Origin: Polytrichum commune
Lineage: Eukaryota; Streptophyta; Polytrichopsida; Polytrichales; Polytrichaceae
Direction of reading: 5' to 3'
Length of the DNA: 64,000 nucleotides
Assembly: GCA_950295325.1 (NCBI GenBank)
Contig: OX485809.1
Location: forward strand, 26,970,001-27,034,000
In this document: positions 25,272-37,390 of the stretch, piece by piece
Numbering within the stretch: the stretch's first letter is position 1
Layout: every line of letters starts with the position of its first letter
Program-made: the position numbers and the translations under genes
The notes under the pieces: generated by a model
Database searches by the model: none
Told to the model about the DNA's origin: nothing
Seen by the model: only the letters and a program-made list of their open reading frames with translations

Positions 25272-26127
25272 TCCGGTTATACCATGTCCAAACTAAGGCT
25301 AGTTGTTAGTCGTGGGTAGTAGGAGGGGTCCCTCTTTACAGGGAAAGTGCATCTCTTTCTTAAATTCATTCTTATTAGTAAGGGTTTTCCGTCCTATTCA
25401 TAGTAATCTCCCTGGATGTAACAAACTACAATATTCACCAATGCATACCAAACAAGAGCTCCTTTCAAGATGAAAACCCTCCCATTGGTGTGGGCCAATC
25501 GTTGGTCCTAGTGTGGGCATGGTATTCACTAATGCAAATCGTAAAGGTTTTTAGAGTTATCCATAAAATTCCTCAAAGAGGGATGGATTGGATTAATCCT
25601 TTTTTTAGAACTTTCTATTAAGAGCTCATTAGCTCGTCGTGTATCGGAGCATGTTTTGAAAGTTGTGTGAAACTTTTGGGGCCTCCTCTTTCAACCCCTC
25701 AAACTTTGAGAGAATTTTAGGATCTAAAATATTGTATGTGCATGGAATCCGCCCTCTTAAATCCCGAATCGGCCTATGCAAAGCTAACTTGACCCTCCCC
25801 ATCCTAGTAGGACAAGTTGGAAAGCCGGTTTTTAATAGCCCCACACCACTCTTTGTGTATGGTAATTTAAGCATTAAGAAAATTTAAGTGACTTTGTATT
25901 AATTCTCTCTTCAAGTGATCACAATATTAAGTCTCCCAATTGCATTGATTGTTGAGATAGAATTGCTAATAATTTTGAAATGCACATAATCCAATCTTGT
26001 CATTACAAGTGTCATTTTGATGTCTTTATTGAACATATTACCAAGTTGTCAGGTGACCCTACAATGAAACAAACCTTTATGGAGGTCTTATATGGTCATT
26101 CTTCTTAATCGAACACCTATATTCGAA

Positions 26128-26175
<48 letters not shown>

Positions 26176-27613
26176 CATGGCTTGTAGTTAAGAAACAACA
26201 CACACATACAAAAACATGTGTGAAATGAGATTGGACTATGTGTTTACATAATATATAAACATCACTCTAACTTCAATCATTAACATAATTCAATGAAAGG
26301 TCTATGTATAATGTGTATGCTTGAAGAGAAAAAGAATCTTCAACCTCCTATAACTTTTGCATCTCAACTCCCATTTTGAAACTAAGGACCGGTTTAGACT
26401 ACGGTGAAGAATTGCATTAGTTAAAAAGTTTAGGGGAATGAAGCAATATGATTGCAATGGCTATAAAATGGGTTCTTCACCAAACGGGATTTACAGTTGA
26501 GGGGTGGAATCTTCATACAACATATGAATAACATGGGTGTAAGAAGGGGTACCATTAGAGGCATTAATGTACATAGTATATATACATGGAGAGGTATTAT
26601 TATTTTTATAATGTGTACATTTTAAAAGACCACTAAGAATTTTGAAGTAAAGGTACATGTACAAAAGGGGGCCCTAAGGTTTAGTGAAAAATTTGACAAT
26701 AGATCTATCAATTTCATCCGATTCAGGTTTTCATATGTGGTCGTCAAAAGGTAATGTCCTAGCCTCGTCTACTACCTTGTCCATTCTTGTTAAGGTTTGC
26801 AGTAGGGTTCTACATTTTACAAATTGGAGGATCTTGGAGCACTCATGAGCTCCCTTGAGTTTTGCTCTTTGGATTGTGGCTCAGTTATTGTGCTCTTGTC
26901 TTTGTTTGTTTGATGCAATCACTGAGTTACATGCTAAGGATGAAAATTTGTTCAATGGCTTCTTCATTGGAAAGTGAAAGTGGGTTTTGTGAGTAACAAA
27001 GGCCTATTTAATTCATGATTTTTATTTTGTATGTGTAGTGGAGGCATTTCTCATATAAATTGAAAAGCTTAGAGCATCACCACCCATGGTGAAGCTGAAC
27101 TGCAAAAGTTTAGGCACAATACAGAGTTTCATCAGAGTTCAGTTTGGGTAGGAGGCATATGCCCCACCCACAAACTCGTTTTTCAGTCCGACTTCAGCCT
27201 GCACCCTGAAAGCAGGTGAAAAATTAACACGTAAATGTTGTCATCGGCACAGTATCAACTCCCAAGCATTGTGCAAGAAGATTTTTGAGCATAATCGATG
27301 AAAGACCCTGGAGTTTCCAAATCCAGCCAGCGACATGTTCACATCTTTCTAAACTCAACCAGATCATCTGTAACTTAACCACTGGTTCTCCCCAAGCCCT
27401 GATCTGGTTGCGCTCAAAGAAGGAGGAGGAAAAAAGCAATAGCAACCTCATATGAACCAAGTGTGTAAGTTGCGAAGATGCTGCTGATTGTGAGAAAAAT
27501 TATCATCATCATTCATTTCAGCTGCTGGAGTTTCGGGAAACCCTAAACCTACTCGCCTAAATGCCTGCATTTGACATCAGTGAAACTTAGGTGACGACAT
27601 CAGTTCGTAACAA
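25272..27613. other. Intergenic DNA, no gene seen; long AT microsatellite
   Basis: A TA run covers about 26131-26172, with an R2-like fragment just before and after ('gaacacctatattcgaatga' ... 'acatgtgtgaaatgagattgga'). The microsatellite may have grown inside an R2 copy. Nothing else is recognisable. Confidence 0.5.
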
Positions 27614-27672
27614 TGATGGGGGGGAACGGACAGTTAGTTACAAATGAATTGGTTGAGTTTGAGAAATAACGG

Positions 27673-28870
27673 TGTCGTAATGTAAATACGTACACTATAT
27701 AAATGTGTACGTATTTAATATTGCATTGTGATTCTTGGTCTTGGAGAAAAATAATAAAGAATAGAAGTAGATTACCTTTTTATTTACTCATAGTTTATTT
27801 TAGTTATCATTACCTAAGGATAGAAGTGGATAGAAGTTGCTTACCTTTTTATTTACTCATAGTTTACTCTTAGTTACCTTTACCAAAGGATAAAAGTGGA
27901 TAGTTACCTTTATCCTTTTGTTTACTCACAATTTACTCTTAGTGTTGCCTTTACTTTACCTTTTTTAGTCTTACTTAGTTTATCTTGAGTTACTTTTTGG
28001 ACCAATGGGTGATTAGAAGCCATGTGATGAGAATAAGAGAGAACTTTGTCTCTCGCATGGATAGAGAGAGGTGGTGAAGGAAATATGTTATGTGATTATT
28101 GTGGGAGAGAAGTTGTTGAGAGAGAGAAGTGGATTCGAAGCTCACGGGGTGAGTTGTTTTGAGAAGAATATGAAATAAAATACGAGGGATTTGTGATTCA
28201 TGAGAAATCTCACTTGTTGTTTTGGAAGTTAGCAATCAAGATTTGTGCTTGTTTGAGTGGAGGGAAGTCTGTTGGTTCTTAAAAGAAGAGCTGAGACTTC
28301 GACCGACCATAGAAGACGGACAGATTGAAGAATTGAAGGCTTCAAGACTCGAATGTGTGGTTGTTTGTGGCACGTTGTCTTTTTCTTGTGTGTGTGATTC
28401 CAAGCCGGTTTTGGAGGCTAGTTGCATTTCATTTCTGCATTGTAATTTGTTTCATGTGTGACAACGAAGTGGGATTAATGACCCACAAGGTTGTTTGTGA
28501 CAACGAAGTGGGATTGATCACCCACAAGGTTGTTTTCTGTCGTTCCCACTGGTGAGGCGCGATTGCTGGTCACCGTGGGTTTGAAAGTTTAGGAGCCAAT
28601 CTTTCGGACGTTAGCTCGTGTTCTGACGTCCCGTTCTACCCGTCCGAAGCCCGTGGTTTCTTATCACACTACCCTTACCCTTTACCCATATAGAGCCGCA
28701 ACAAGATAGGTCGACAGGAAAGAGGTTGAAGATTAGAAGAAATTGAAGAAATTGAAGACTAGAAGACCACAAGACTCGATTGAAGACCACAAGATTCTAC
28801 GGGTCCGATAAAATCTAGTTGCAGCCAGAAGCCCAGTGCTTTCCCAAGGCGGAACCCTCTCTACCCGACA
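27673..28870. mobile_element. Solo LTR, 1198 bp, of an LTR retrotransposon
   Basis: The insertion starts TGTCGTAATG and ends CCCGACA (TG...CA with 5-bp inverted ends TGTCG/CGACA). ACGG stands on both sides (27669-27672 and 28871-28874) as the target duplication. The empty site is given by other R1 copies. A TATA-like word (ctatataaatg) lies near 27694. No gag-pol coding sequence is inside, so this is the product of LTR-LTR recombination. It includes three A/T-rich near-repeats of 'ttacctttttatttactcatagttta' at about 27771-27960. Confidence 0.85.
28456..28534. repeat. Two tandem 39-40-bp units inside the solo LTR
   Basis: 'tgtgacaacgaagtgggatt' followed by 'aatgacccacaaggttgttt' is repeated at once with only two changes ('gatcacccacaagg'). 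Confidence 0.9.
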
Positions 28871-29171
28871 ACGGATTGAAGTTCAAGACTACAGGAAAAC
28901 TACCGATCATTTTAGAGGAATTTATAGAAGAATCAACCCCAATTTATTACAGGAAAATTGGAGGAGGTCAACATGTAACCGGTTGGACTTGCAAACACTC
29001 GAATCTCAACCGATTAGTTAGTATGCCCAAAAATCTCCCTGATCACTGGTTCATAAATTGCTTCCGATGGTTGACAGAGACTCAAGTTTGTCGATTGGCT
29101 TCAAGCCTAGCTGAATCCGGTGTGTTGCGAAGATGCTGATTGTGGGAGAAGTAATTCTTAGATAGACTTTG

Positions 29172-29550
29172 TTCTACACCAAATATGATATTTAGTGTCA
29201 TATGGTATTTTATGTCACTATGGTAACTTTTTGGATGACATTTCTTATGAACAAGTGAACAAATATTATCATGGAGGACGGATGAGTTCATCCGTTGGCC
29301 AAACCCCTACCTTGTCCTGTCAGCCACTTGTGATGAAAAAATGTCATGGATGATTGAAACTTGGATGGAAAGTCACTTGGTAAGTGACAAAATTTGCAAC
29401 ATTGTAAATCTATCATCCCCCAAAACATTACAAGGAATGACAAATAATGTTGGGTTAACATTTAGTGTTGGTGACACTGTACCACGGTTTACGATTAGTA
29501 TTGAGCTCGGCAATCAGAATTGGCGACACTAAATATCATATTCAGTGCAC
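29172..29550. mobile_element. CACTA-like MITE, about 380 bp
   Basis: The left end 'ctacaccaaatatgatattt' plus 'agtgtc' is complementary to the right end 'gacactaaatatcatattcagtg'. It shares its interior with 11506-11892 ('tatgtcactatggtaacttttt', 'aacattgtaaatctat', 'gattagtattgagc'). Confidence 0.78.
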
Positions 29551-29618
29551 TTTAAACGGGATCTGACAATTGCCGACGGAGTCTGACATGGCCACAACAC
29601 CTTACCTTACAACCCACC

Positions 29619-29768
29619 TACACTTACTGGTGCGGGCCACCAATGAACGGTGAGTATCAGCACTGGTTTGCAACCAGTGGCTCTCACTAACTTAAACTAA
29701 TTCTAAAAGTGGTCCCTGCTGGTAGGAGGCGTTCACTGGTGACCCCGCACCAGTAAGTGTGGGTGGGC
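29619..29768. mobile_element. Foldback MITE, about 150 bp
   Basis: 'cccacctacacttactggtg' plus 'cgggccaccaatgaacg' at the left pairs with 'cgttcactggtgaccccgcaccagtaag...gtgggtggg' at the right over about 37 bp. No target duplication is evident. Confidence 0.8.
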
Positions 29769-30189
29769 TATTACCTTCACCAAGTGCTGCCACAAGCATT
29801 GCCTGCCTTAAACACTTGCAGTAAAGTTCAATGTGTGCACAGTGCATGCTGCCAAATGGCCATGCTGAATGTGCGTTTGAAACCAAATAAGTGTCTTTAC
29901 ATGTGACATGGCCTCAGAGTTGCTATATATAGGGCACCGGGAACCTCACTATAGCCTTTCAGGCCGAGGTACGTCCAACGAGGTACTCTAGTTATTAGGG
30001 TCACACATAGGAGACCAAAAAGGTCACCATGCTGCTATATATGTACTGTGACCCCATTCCCTTTCCTTGCAATTGGAATGAAGACCTTGCCTTAGATTTG
30101 GTTGCATGGTGCCTCACCGTTTCCGGGATGTAGGGCCGGGTCACACGGGTCCTAAAAGTTCCAAGTGTGACATGGAGGCCCTACATGAT

Positions 30190-30415
30190 AACACTTTGTG
30201 AAGGTGAGGCTTGGGATTTGTGTTGAGAGTTGGATTGAGTAAAAAAACTAGACTCGACTCCCGACGTAAGTCCCGTGAATTTTTTTGCACAAAAGAATCA
30301 AGATCTAACTTTCATGATAGTTAAACTATGTATTTATGGTTTCTTAAGGCTCAAAAGTTAGGGTTTGCTAACTTGAGTGGGACTTGGGACTTGGGACCCT
30401 ATGTGAACCGACCCT
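30190..30415 (+). repeat. R4 dispersed repeat, uninterrupted copy
   Basis: It shares 'ttgtgttgagagt', 'aagtcccg(t/g)gaat', 'tttttgca(c/t)aaaagaatcaagatc', 'gagtgggacttgggacttgg' and '(t)atgtgaaccgaccctt' with 33640-34375, where the unit is split by an insertion. It abuts the R3 copy that follows. Confidence 0.8.
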
Positions 30416-30419
30416 TCGT

Positions 30420-30985
30420 GTCTGATGCGTCACTTACCCTATGTTGAGACGTATGTTAGGTTAGTACATTAATGATCAACAACTTCATGATTAGTGTCAC
30501 CTCTTGACTTCTGGCTTTCAAGTGTGCTTAGGGTGTGTTTTCATGTAGGCCACTTGCCTACCATATTCTAGTGGGAATAAGGACGGCCCCGCTCAAATGT
30601 AGATGGAATAGGGTTCATATGTGCCAACTAGCTACTCTCATCTTCTCAAACCCGGGCCCACCTACTAACCTCCTCCTTTAATCCTTCATTAACTAAAACT
30701 TGTAGGTTAAAAAATGCTTTAGTGGGAAGATGGAAGTCTAGCAGCCCATGTCCACCGCCCTCCACATTCTAGTAGGCCACCAAAATGTGGTTGGTTGGCG
30801 GCTTGTGCTTATCTATATGAGAACACCTCCAACCCATTATTATCTAGAATCTAGTGGGTAAGTGACCTACATGGAATCTCAACCCTTACTAATATCTTGG
30901 CATGAGCATGTTCAATTGAGGTGTATGCCTATGTTACACAATGGTCTACAAGTTGACTAAAGTATACACAAATGACACTTGACTT
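30420..30985 (+). repeat. R3 dispersed repeat split by a MITE
   Basis: 30420-30530 and 30889-30985 are collinear with the reverse complement of 4000-4215, e.g. 'gtcacttaccct', 'caacaacttca' and 'atatcttggcatgagcatgtt'. The 355-bp insertion between them is absent from the other copy. Confidence 0.8.
30531..30885. mobile_element. 355-bp MITE, PIF/Harbinger-type, TTA target duplication, nested in R3
   Basis: The termini GGGTGTGTTTTCATGTAGGC and (reverse complement) GGGTTGAGATTCCATGTAGG are inverted repeats. TTA stands at 30528-30530 and at 30886-30888. The empty site in the other R3 copy confirms both boundaries. Confidence 0.9.
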
Positions 30986-32999
30986 TAGAATGATCAAGAG
31001 TAGCTTCTGCCAACATCCTCACTAAACGCAAACTCGAAACCAAGCCTTGCAACCCTCCCTAGGAGTTCTCCCTCTCACTAAACCCCCCTACCCCTCCCAT
31101 CCCCAGTTAGGGAAGTTATTGGTGATGTTTGACCTAGTTTGTTACATAGAGTCCACCACTGAAAGATGGCAGTAGCATGTGGGTAAAGTGACTCTCCATT
31201 CACACCGGCCTTCAATTGAGGTTGATGTTATTATTTATCTACATGCTCAAGAATATCTTATCTTCCTCTTGCATACTAAAATATAAACAATAAGACACTT
31301 GCCATCATAACATTATTCAAATCCATAATAGTGTTCTATGGGACTGACAATATTCCATGGAATCTTTGGAGCATCTTCCAATATTTGGCGGAGGATTGAT
31401 TCCTCAAGCCCTTGATTGACTAGTGTTTCAAGTTTGATTGTGTAGTTGACCAAAAGTGAATATTTTGTAGGAATCGTCTTGGCAAGAATGTCTTTGCATT
31501 CAATGGTCTACATTGGATAGTACTTGAATGTTGTAGCCTCTCTGGTTGAATGAATTTCATGCTCATTGTATTATCAACACCTATTTGTTTTGGTCATTCC
31601 ATTTGCGTATGAGATTTATTGAGTGGCAATTGCCTATGAAAGTTAGGACTTGTGAATTACGTCCTAGTGGAGGAGAAAATGTACTTAAGACTATACTTTT
31701 GTGTTGGATGACACTCATGAATGGAATGGAGTGGTAACTTATTTGAAGAATGAATTGAGTTGATACAATCAAGTAAGACCTATAGATGATTGAAGGTAGA
31801 TTCTATCTGAATGACTTTTTGTGAGCAATGAGCAACAGTTGTTGATTCTCTGATGGAATGAGAAATAGAGTTATGAGGAGATTTTTGTCTCTAGGCTATT
31901 AATAATAACATGGTTGGAGAGGAATTGATACCTCAAATATGAGTATGTCGTTGTAGTATATAGAAGTGCCCTTTGAATGAATCTATTGGAAAATTTTGTG
32001 AAAAGGAGAAATCCAAAGTTGAAGAGGTCATAATCTACTTGGAGCAGTGTTGTTTTGTTGGTTTGTGTGTCTGTTAAAAGGATTTGGTAGGTGAAAGGAC
32101 AACCGAGAAAGATAGTTGGTTGTTTAGTGGCTATGGTATCTTAAGCAAATGGTGGCATGAAGAGAAAGACCTAAGTCGGAAACTCGAGATGGCTAGGTAT
32201 CCAAGAGCTCAAGCCTTGATCTTGAATAAATAGAACCAATTGATTTCATACTAATGCCATGGGTGGCTGAATTTCATTTTCCTTGCATGGGAAACTAAAA
32301 CACTTAAAGCTAATGATATAGAACTTGGAAAATGAGCTGCATATTTACATAGTCAAATTATTGAGTTAAGAAGAAGAGAATTAAGTGACTTCAAGAATTA
32401 TTGAATATATATGGAAGTTTGAGTTGTAACTCAACAAAATACTATAATTTGATAGTTTACTCATACATAATAAAAGATTAATCAAGGATATATTGTTCAT
32501 CATGACGAGCAAGTATATTGCCATTTCAAGTTACTTTTAAAAAGGTTAATGAATATGAGACAATTCACTACACCAAGTGGCCTTGGCTTTGGGAAAGAAA
32601 CTATAATAGGTTATTTTATACAAGACTATCGTTGATGGTTATGCCTATATTTGCACACCACACAAGGTCTAAGTCAAATGAACCCACTGCTAGAATATTG
32701 ATTGGGTAAATAGAGTAAGGTATGCGATAGTCATAAATACATGTATTAAAGTTGAGAGATTTCCCACAACCTTTGGTCTAGATAAATGAATGAACTATCA
32801 TCCTAAATCTGGAATAATTTAACATAAATTGATATTTGACCTAATTAAACTTATTTGAGACACCTAGATGATACAAAAATCACTTTTTAAGTCAAACAAT
32901 TTATGTTTTCTTTAGTTTAAAATATACACATTTTAGAAGATGATGCAACTAGGTGATATTGAACCAGTAATTGTTCCAAAAAAAATGAAAGTACAATAA
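30986..32999. other. Intergenic DNA, no gene seen
   Basis: No conserved domain, long frame or clear element was found. A CACTACACC word at 32568 could be another CACTA-like terminus, but no partner end was found. Confidence 0.45.
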
Positions 33000-33349
33000 A
33001 TCAACATTAAAATCACCCTCCTCTCGCCACGTGTAATGTCACCAACACTAATTTAAACCTAATATTATTTGTCATTCCTCATAAAAATATTTGGGCAATA
33101 TAGATTTACAATCTTGCAATTACTTCACTCACTAAGTGATTTTCATCCAAATTTCAATCATCCATGACAATGATTCAATATTAAAATGTTAAGATGCAGA
33201 ATATACCAAGCTTTGTAAGGAAAACAAATTACATAAATGTAAGTTGGGATGATAGTTCTTGCAAACTTATTATTAAGAAGTGTCATTAGAAAAGTTACCA
33301 AAGTGACATAAAATACTATATGACACCACGTACAATATTTAGTGTAGTG
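33000..33349. mobile_element. CACTA-like MITE copy, reverse orientation, left boundary uncertain
   Basis: Read on the minus strand it begins CACTACACTAAATATTGTA and continues through 'atgtcactttggtaactttt' and 'gatttacaatcttgcaat', as in 11506-11892 and 29172-29550. The other end has decayed. Confidence 0.65.
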
Positions 33350-33639
33350 ACTTTGAATCTATGTTCAAGACATAATGTTATACCGTCCCTTTGCACTGAT
33401 AATGTATCATGTTGTACTAGTAATTATGGGTGAAATCGGTACATTATTGGCAGGTCCTCCTGTAATGGATGTAGAAGTGGAAACTTTGAATTATCATATT
33501 CACAAATCCTTGAAGCTCCATGATGCATGCAAGTTGTTGTTTGTGTGGTGAAGATTAGTCTCTTGGACTCGCAAATTTGCCCTTCAAAAAAGCAAGGGTG
33601 AGACACTCTAGACATGGATGCTACATGGCAGCGCTTTTT

Positions 33640-34375
33640 GGAGGTGACGCTCGGGACTTGTGTTGAGAGTCAAGTTGAGCAAAAAGCTAGATCCAACTCT
33701 GAACACAAGTCCCGGGAATGTTTTTGCATAAAAGAATCAAGATCCGATTTTAATGATAATTAACCATATTTGAATGATCCCTTGAAGATCAAAAGTTGGG
33801 ACATTGCCTCCATGTTGGGACTTGTTAACATGAGTGGGACTTGGGACTTGGGACTAGTGTTGCATTTTTTATTCTAGAGGTCAGAGGTGGCATTATAAAA
33901 TATATATTTTTTAAATAAAATAAAAATTGAAAATTGTCGAAGACATCAATCTGTGAGGTCCTTTATGGCAAATCATTGTCGAAAACATTCCCCTCTTCTA
34001 AGATCAGTTCTTTGAGATCTTCTCCGCCCAAGTATTGATCCAAGAATGAAGAGATTGTGGATGCAAAGCACCCTTCACGACTTGTCTTTTGTGCCATGTG
34101 GTGCGTTATGTATTTCAATATTTGTCAATTCATGTGACAACACTCAAGGCTCAGACACTGCAATAGAGTTTGAATGTACTAATGCTATATGGTAATATGA
34201 AACAATTGGCGAAGTTGAGCGTGTCTATATTTGCCCTACTGGCCCATACTAGCTATAGTCATGAATTTATAATTAAAAAACTTTAACAAATGCCTCAAAA
34301 TTTGCCGAGCATTTTAAAATAAATTTAAAATAAATGCACCACTACTTGGGATCCCATGTGAACCGACCCTTAGCA
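33640..34375 (+). repeat. R4 repeat interrupted by a 488-bp element
   Basis: The two arms (33640-33855 and 34347-34375) match the intact R4 copy at 30190-30415, ending 'atgtgaaccgacccttagcaacc'. Confidence 0.78.
33856..34343. mobile_element. 488-bp nested MITE with ACT target duplication
   Basis: It starts AGTGTTGCATTTTTTATT and ends AAATAAATGCACCACT (short inverted ends AGTGNTGCATTT). ACT at 33853-33855 is repeated at 34344-34346. The intact R4 copy shows the empty site. The superfamily is unclear. Confidence 0.8.
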
Positions 34376-34879
34376 ACCTCTACCTTTGGAAATTTAGGAA
34401 GCAAGACACCCTTCTTTCACCAATATATAACAACGTGGATATACGCCATGCCATATTGGAGTCTTAAGTTTGCCATCGTACGGAACGAGTAAATCAATAT
34501 TTTATAAGCAATTTAGCATCATTTGAAACAGTCTAGATTTTATTTTATATTTACCTATAGGGTGTTGAATATTTGGTGAAGTTGTTTTTTTCCTACTTAA
34601 AGGGTTCCCTAAAATCCAAACAAGGAGGTAAATATCCCAAATAAAAACACCCTTTGTACGCACGTGGTTACATAACACAAGAGGGAGTGACCCCTCCCCC
34701 CCCCCCCCCCCCGAGGCTGAGACCTTCTCGAATCCCACGTGGATACTACATTTTAGCACTAAAAAAGATGAAATAGAACACCCTCTACAGTCATAAGTTT
34801 CTTTGTGCGGGGAACATGGAGGTGGCACTCACTCTTGTTTGTCTAGCAATATTCTAAGGTACGATGGATTTCATTTTGT

Positions 34880-35995
34880 ATGAAAGGTATGTGGATGTAC
34901 TTTAAGTAATTTTTTTTTTCATATTCTCCAACTTCTAAGCATCATATTTATGCAGCAAAGCTAGTCTCACACTAACAAACCTCCGATGAAGCATTAGAAT
35001 AAATCGGATCTCATTTGATTTGGTTATGATTATCAAAAATGTGTATATGTTGATTCTTTAAGTGAATATTTAAGTCCCTCCCAATTATGTTGACAATTGA
35101 ACTGTTTGACTCATAAGCCTTGATGACTTTTGACTCCAGATTCAGTCTCATAAATCGTTTTGGCTTCTTGAACTTTACAATCAAATTCATTTCATTGAAT
35201 CCAGAAGGGTTTTTAAATTTTGAGCACTATGTAGTCCAATCTCTTCTAAATTCGGCTTGTTGGGTTCCGTTCTTTGATTTCACCAAACCACACACCAATG
35301 TTCGGGGAAAACCGACGGCTAGTTCATTATCAGCTGATGGATTTCCCCTCATGGCCGGTCCAAATTTCCAACCATCGGATGGCAATCCGACTATAATTTC
35401 AATCCTCCGGCAATTAGCCGATGGACCAGAAAATGTCCCGGAAATGTAGCCGATTCTTCTTGTGAGTTATTGGATTTCAGCCGGAAGCATCCAGAGCGCC
35501 ATTTGTCTGGGGCATCTGATGATGCACTTGAGGAAGCACCCTAAACCTTAAACTTTTTGAATTATGCAGCCTTTCCATGACCAAATCCAATTGCTTCTAT
35601 GAAGAGTTGGGGGACCCTTGGCCTTCAAGCGGTGAAGGCATTGCTAGGTTCAATTCCTGCCAAGGATATTGACTCTTCAAATTTAAAATCTTGAATATGC
35701 CTTTCTTTTCACTCATTCAAGATTTTGTACTAAGAAATGATTTCTAATAACTTTTCATACATTTTTTAAACAATTAGTGCCGATATGAATTCCATTTAAT
35801 CGGATATTGACCAATGAAAATATGAAAATATAGGCGATTGGCCGATTGATTTTACAAAAGACCGGCTGTTGCCGATGTAAATTGGAAAAAATTCGACCCT
35901 TCGTAGCAACTACCGGCAATTAGCCACTAATAAGGCTTCAAAAACTTCCCGAACCCTGCCACACACCACTCCGAGTCAAATATAGGTGACCAATT
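34880..35995 (+). repeat. R2 element interrupted by a Mutator-like insertion
   Basis: 34880-35297 plus 35969-35995 equal one R2 copy (left end 'tatgtggatgtactttaagtaattttttttt'; right part 'ccgagtcaaatataggtga'). The insertion lies between. Extra sequence at about 35102-35225 suggests a further small rearrangement. A run of about 23 C lies just upstream at 34690-34712. Confidence 0.75.
35298..35958. mobile_element. 661-bp non-autonomous element with 10-bp target duplication (Mutator-like)
   Basis: CCACACACCA at 35288-35297 is repeated at 35959-35968. The element begins ATGTTCGGGGAAAAC and ends CTTCCCGAACCCTG, so the ends are short inverted repeats around GTTCGGG. A 9-10-bp duplication points to the Mutator superfamily. 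The frame at 35120-35449 only crosses the junction and is not a gene. Confidence 0.82.
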
Positions 35996-36028
35996 AAGAT
36001 AAAAAATTTAGGAAGACCCACATGCCTT

Positions 36029-36030
<2 letters not shown>

Positions 36031-36076
<46 letters not shown>
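36031..36076. repeat. GA microsatellite, 23 units
   Basis: A perfect (GA)n run of about 46 bases. Confidence 0.95.
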
Positions 36077-36079
<3 letters not shown>

Positions 36080-36329
36080 CCACTACATTAGCTCGAGAAT
36101 CATCCGAGGCAGCTTCAATGCCAGGCACTACTTATGGATATTTCCTGTTTGAATGTTACAGATGCTGCCTTCACCAAGATTTGACAAAAGAGATGCTTCC
36201 ACAAGTGTTAATCCGCAATTCTTAAAGGTCCAAGGACTTTGCGGACAAAGAAGAATTTTGTTGGGAATTTCACATGTTACACACACCCCTAACCCTAAAC
36301 CCACACACACTCGAATCATCGGTTCCAAA

Positions 36330-37015
36330 ACGGAGTCCGGTGGGCCCGAGGTAAGAGAGCTTTGGGCTTAACCCTCACTTCTCGAGCAACCTTGTTTAGG
36401 TTGATGGTTGATTTTTTCCCTACATTAACCCCACCCAACTCTTTCATCTCCAATTAATATAATCATAAACATCAAGCCAACATGGATACATACCAACATT
36501 AGTAACAATTTACGATTAGTAGTATCAATAATGTTACCTGATTATTTTGTGTAAAATAGAGCATGCTAAAACCAACAACCTAAAAGCATGCGCTGTGAGT
36601 ACAGATCGATGTCTACAATGTCCACCACCTTTGCATCATGCTCCCATGTTGATTTTGGGGTCATATATCAATAATTCCTTCAAACCCTTGTATCTGCAAC
36701 GTATGGAACTCAAGTAAGACATACTTTGATGTGTTGCAACCCCTTTCGATTGCTAACGAGGAAAATATTAAATTGTATCAATCTAATCATAGTAAATATA
36801 CTGAAACCTTAAAGTGATGATTTGAGCACCATCTACGTTATACTATAATTTAGTGCTATTTCTTTAGAATTCTCTAATCTTGTGCCACATATGCAAGTTA
36901 GTTACCCTCCATGCTTTCTTTGCTTGTTGTTTTCCTTTTTGGACCTCAAACATCACTGCCTAGTCACTATGCCAGTGATATGTGGCTCGATTTGTTCCAA
37001 GAATGCTCTGCTACA
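36330..37015. other. Intergenic DNA, no gene seen
   Basis: No domain or repeat is recognised. Confidence 0.4.
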
Positions 37016-37019
37016 TGAG

Positions 37020-37390
37020 GTATGTGGGTCTTATTTGGTTCATTTTTCATGTTCTCCACCTTTTACCAATTAGATTCACACAACAAAATGTGTGTTGCAT
37101 TGGCAAATCTACAATGAAACATCTATAGAACCATATTGAAAATCAGGCCTCCCTTGACTGAGTTATGGTTATTGGAAGTGCACGTTTGTTGATTTCTTAC
37201 TAGATACATAGGCTCTCCCACTTGTGTTCATTTTTGAATGTAAGTTAGTTATCATTATGTGAAAATGCAATCCAATTCTTGTTCAAAATGTGTCATTATG
37301 ATGGTTGCTTTTTTATCCTCATTGAACCACATACCAATCAAATATAGGGTCCGATTGAGAAAACCACTTGAGACCCATCTACCTTAGCAA
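37020..37390 (+). mobile_element. R2 element, near-complete copy
   Basis: The left end is 'tatgtgggtcttatttggttcatttttcatgttctcc', typical of the family. It continues with 'gcattggcaaatctacaatgaa', 'atggttattggaagtgcacgtttgt' and 'catataccaatcaaatatagg'-type text. Confidence 0.78.

Larger units (their letters stand above)
27614..29045 (+). repeat. R1 repeat interrupted by a solo LTR
   Basis: 27614-27672 and 28871-29045 together equal one R1 unit. The uninterrupted copy is at 40923-41133, and the other interrupted copy is at 46211-46857. Ends are imperfect inverted repeats of the type TGATYRGGGAGA...TCTCCCYGATCA. Shared inner words include 'ggttgagtttgagaaata', 'gaagttcaagactacagg', 'aaccggttggacttgcaaac' and 'atgcccaaaaatctccc'. 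Confidence 0.82.
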
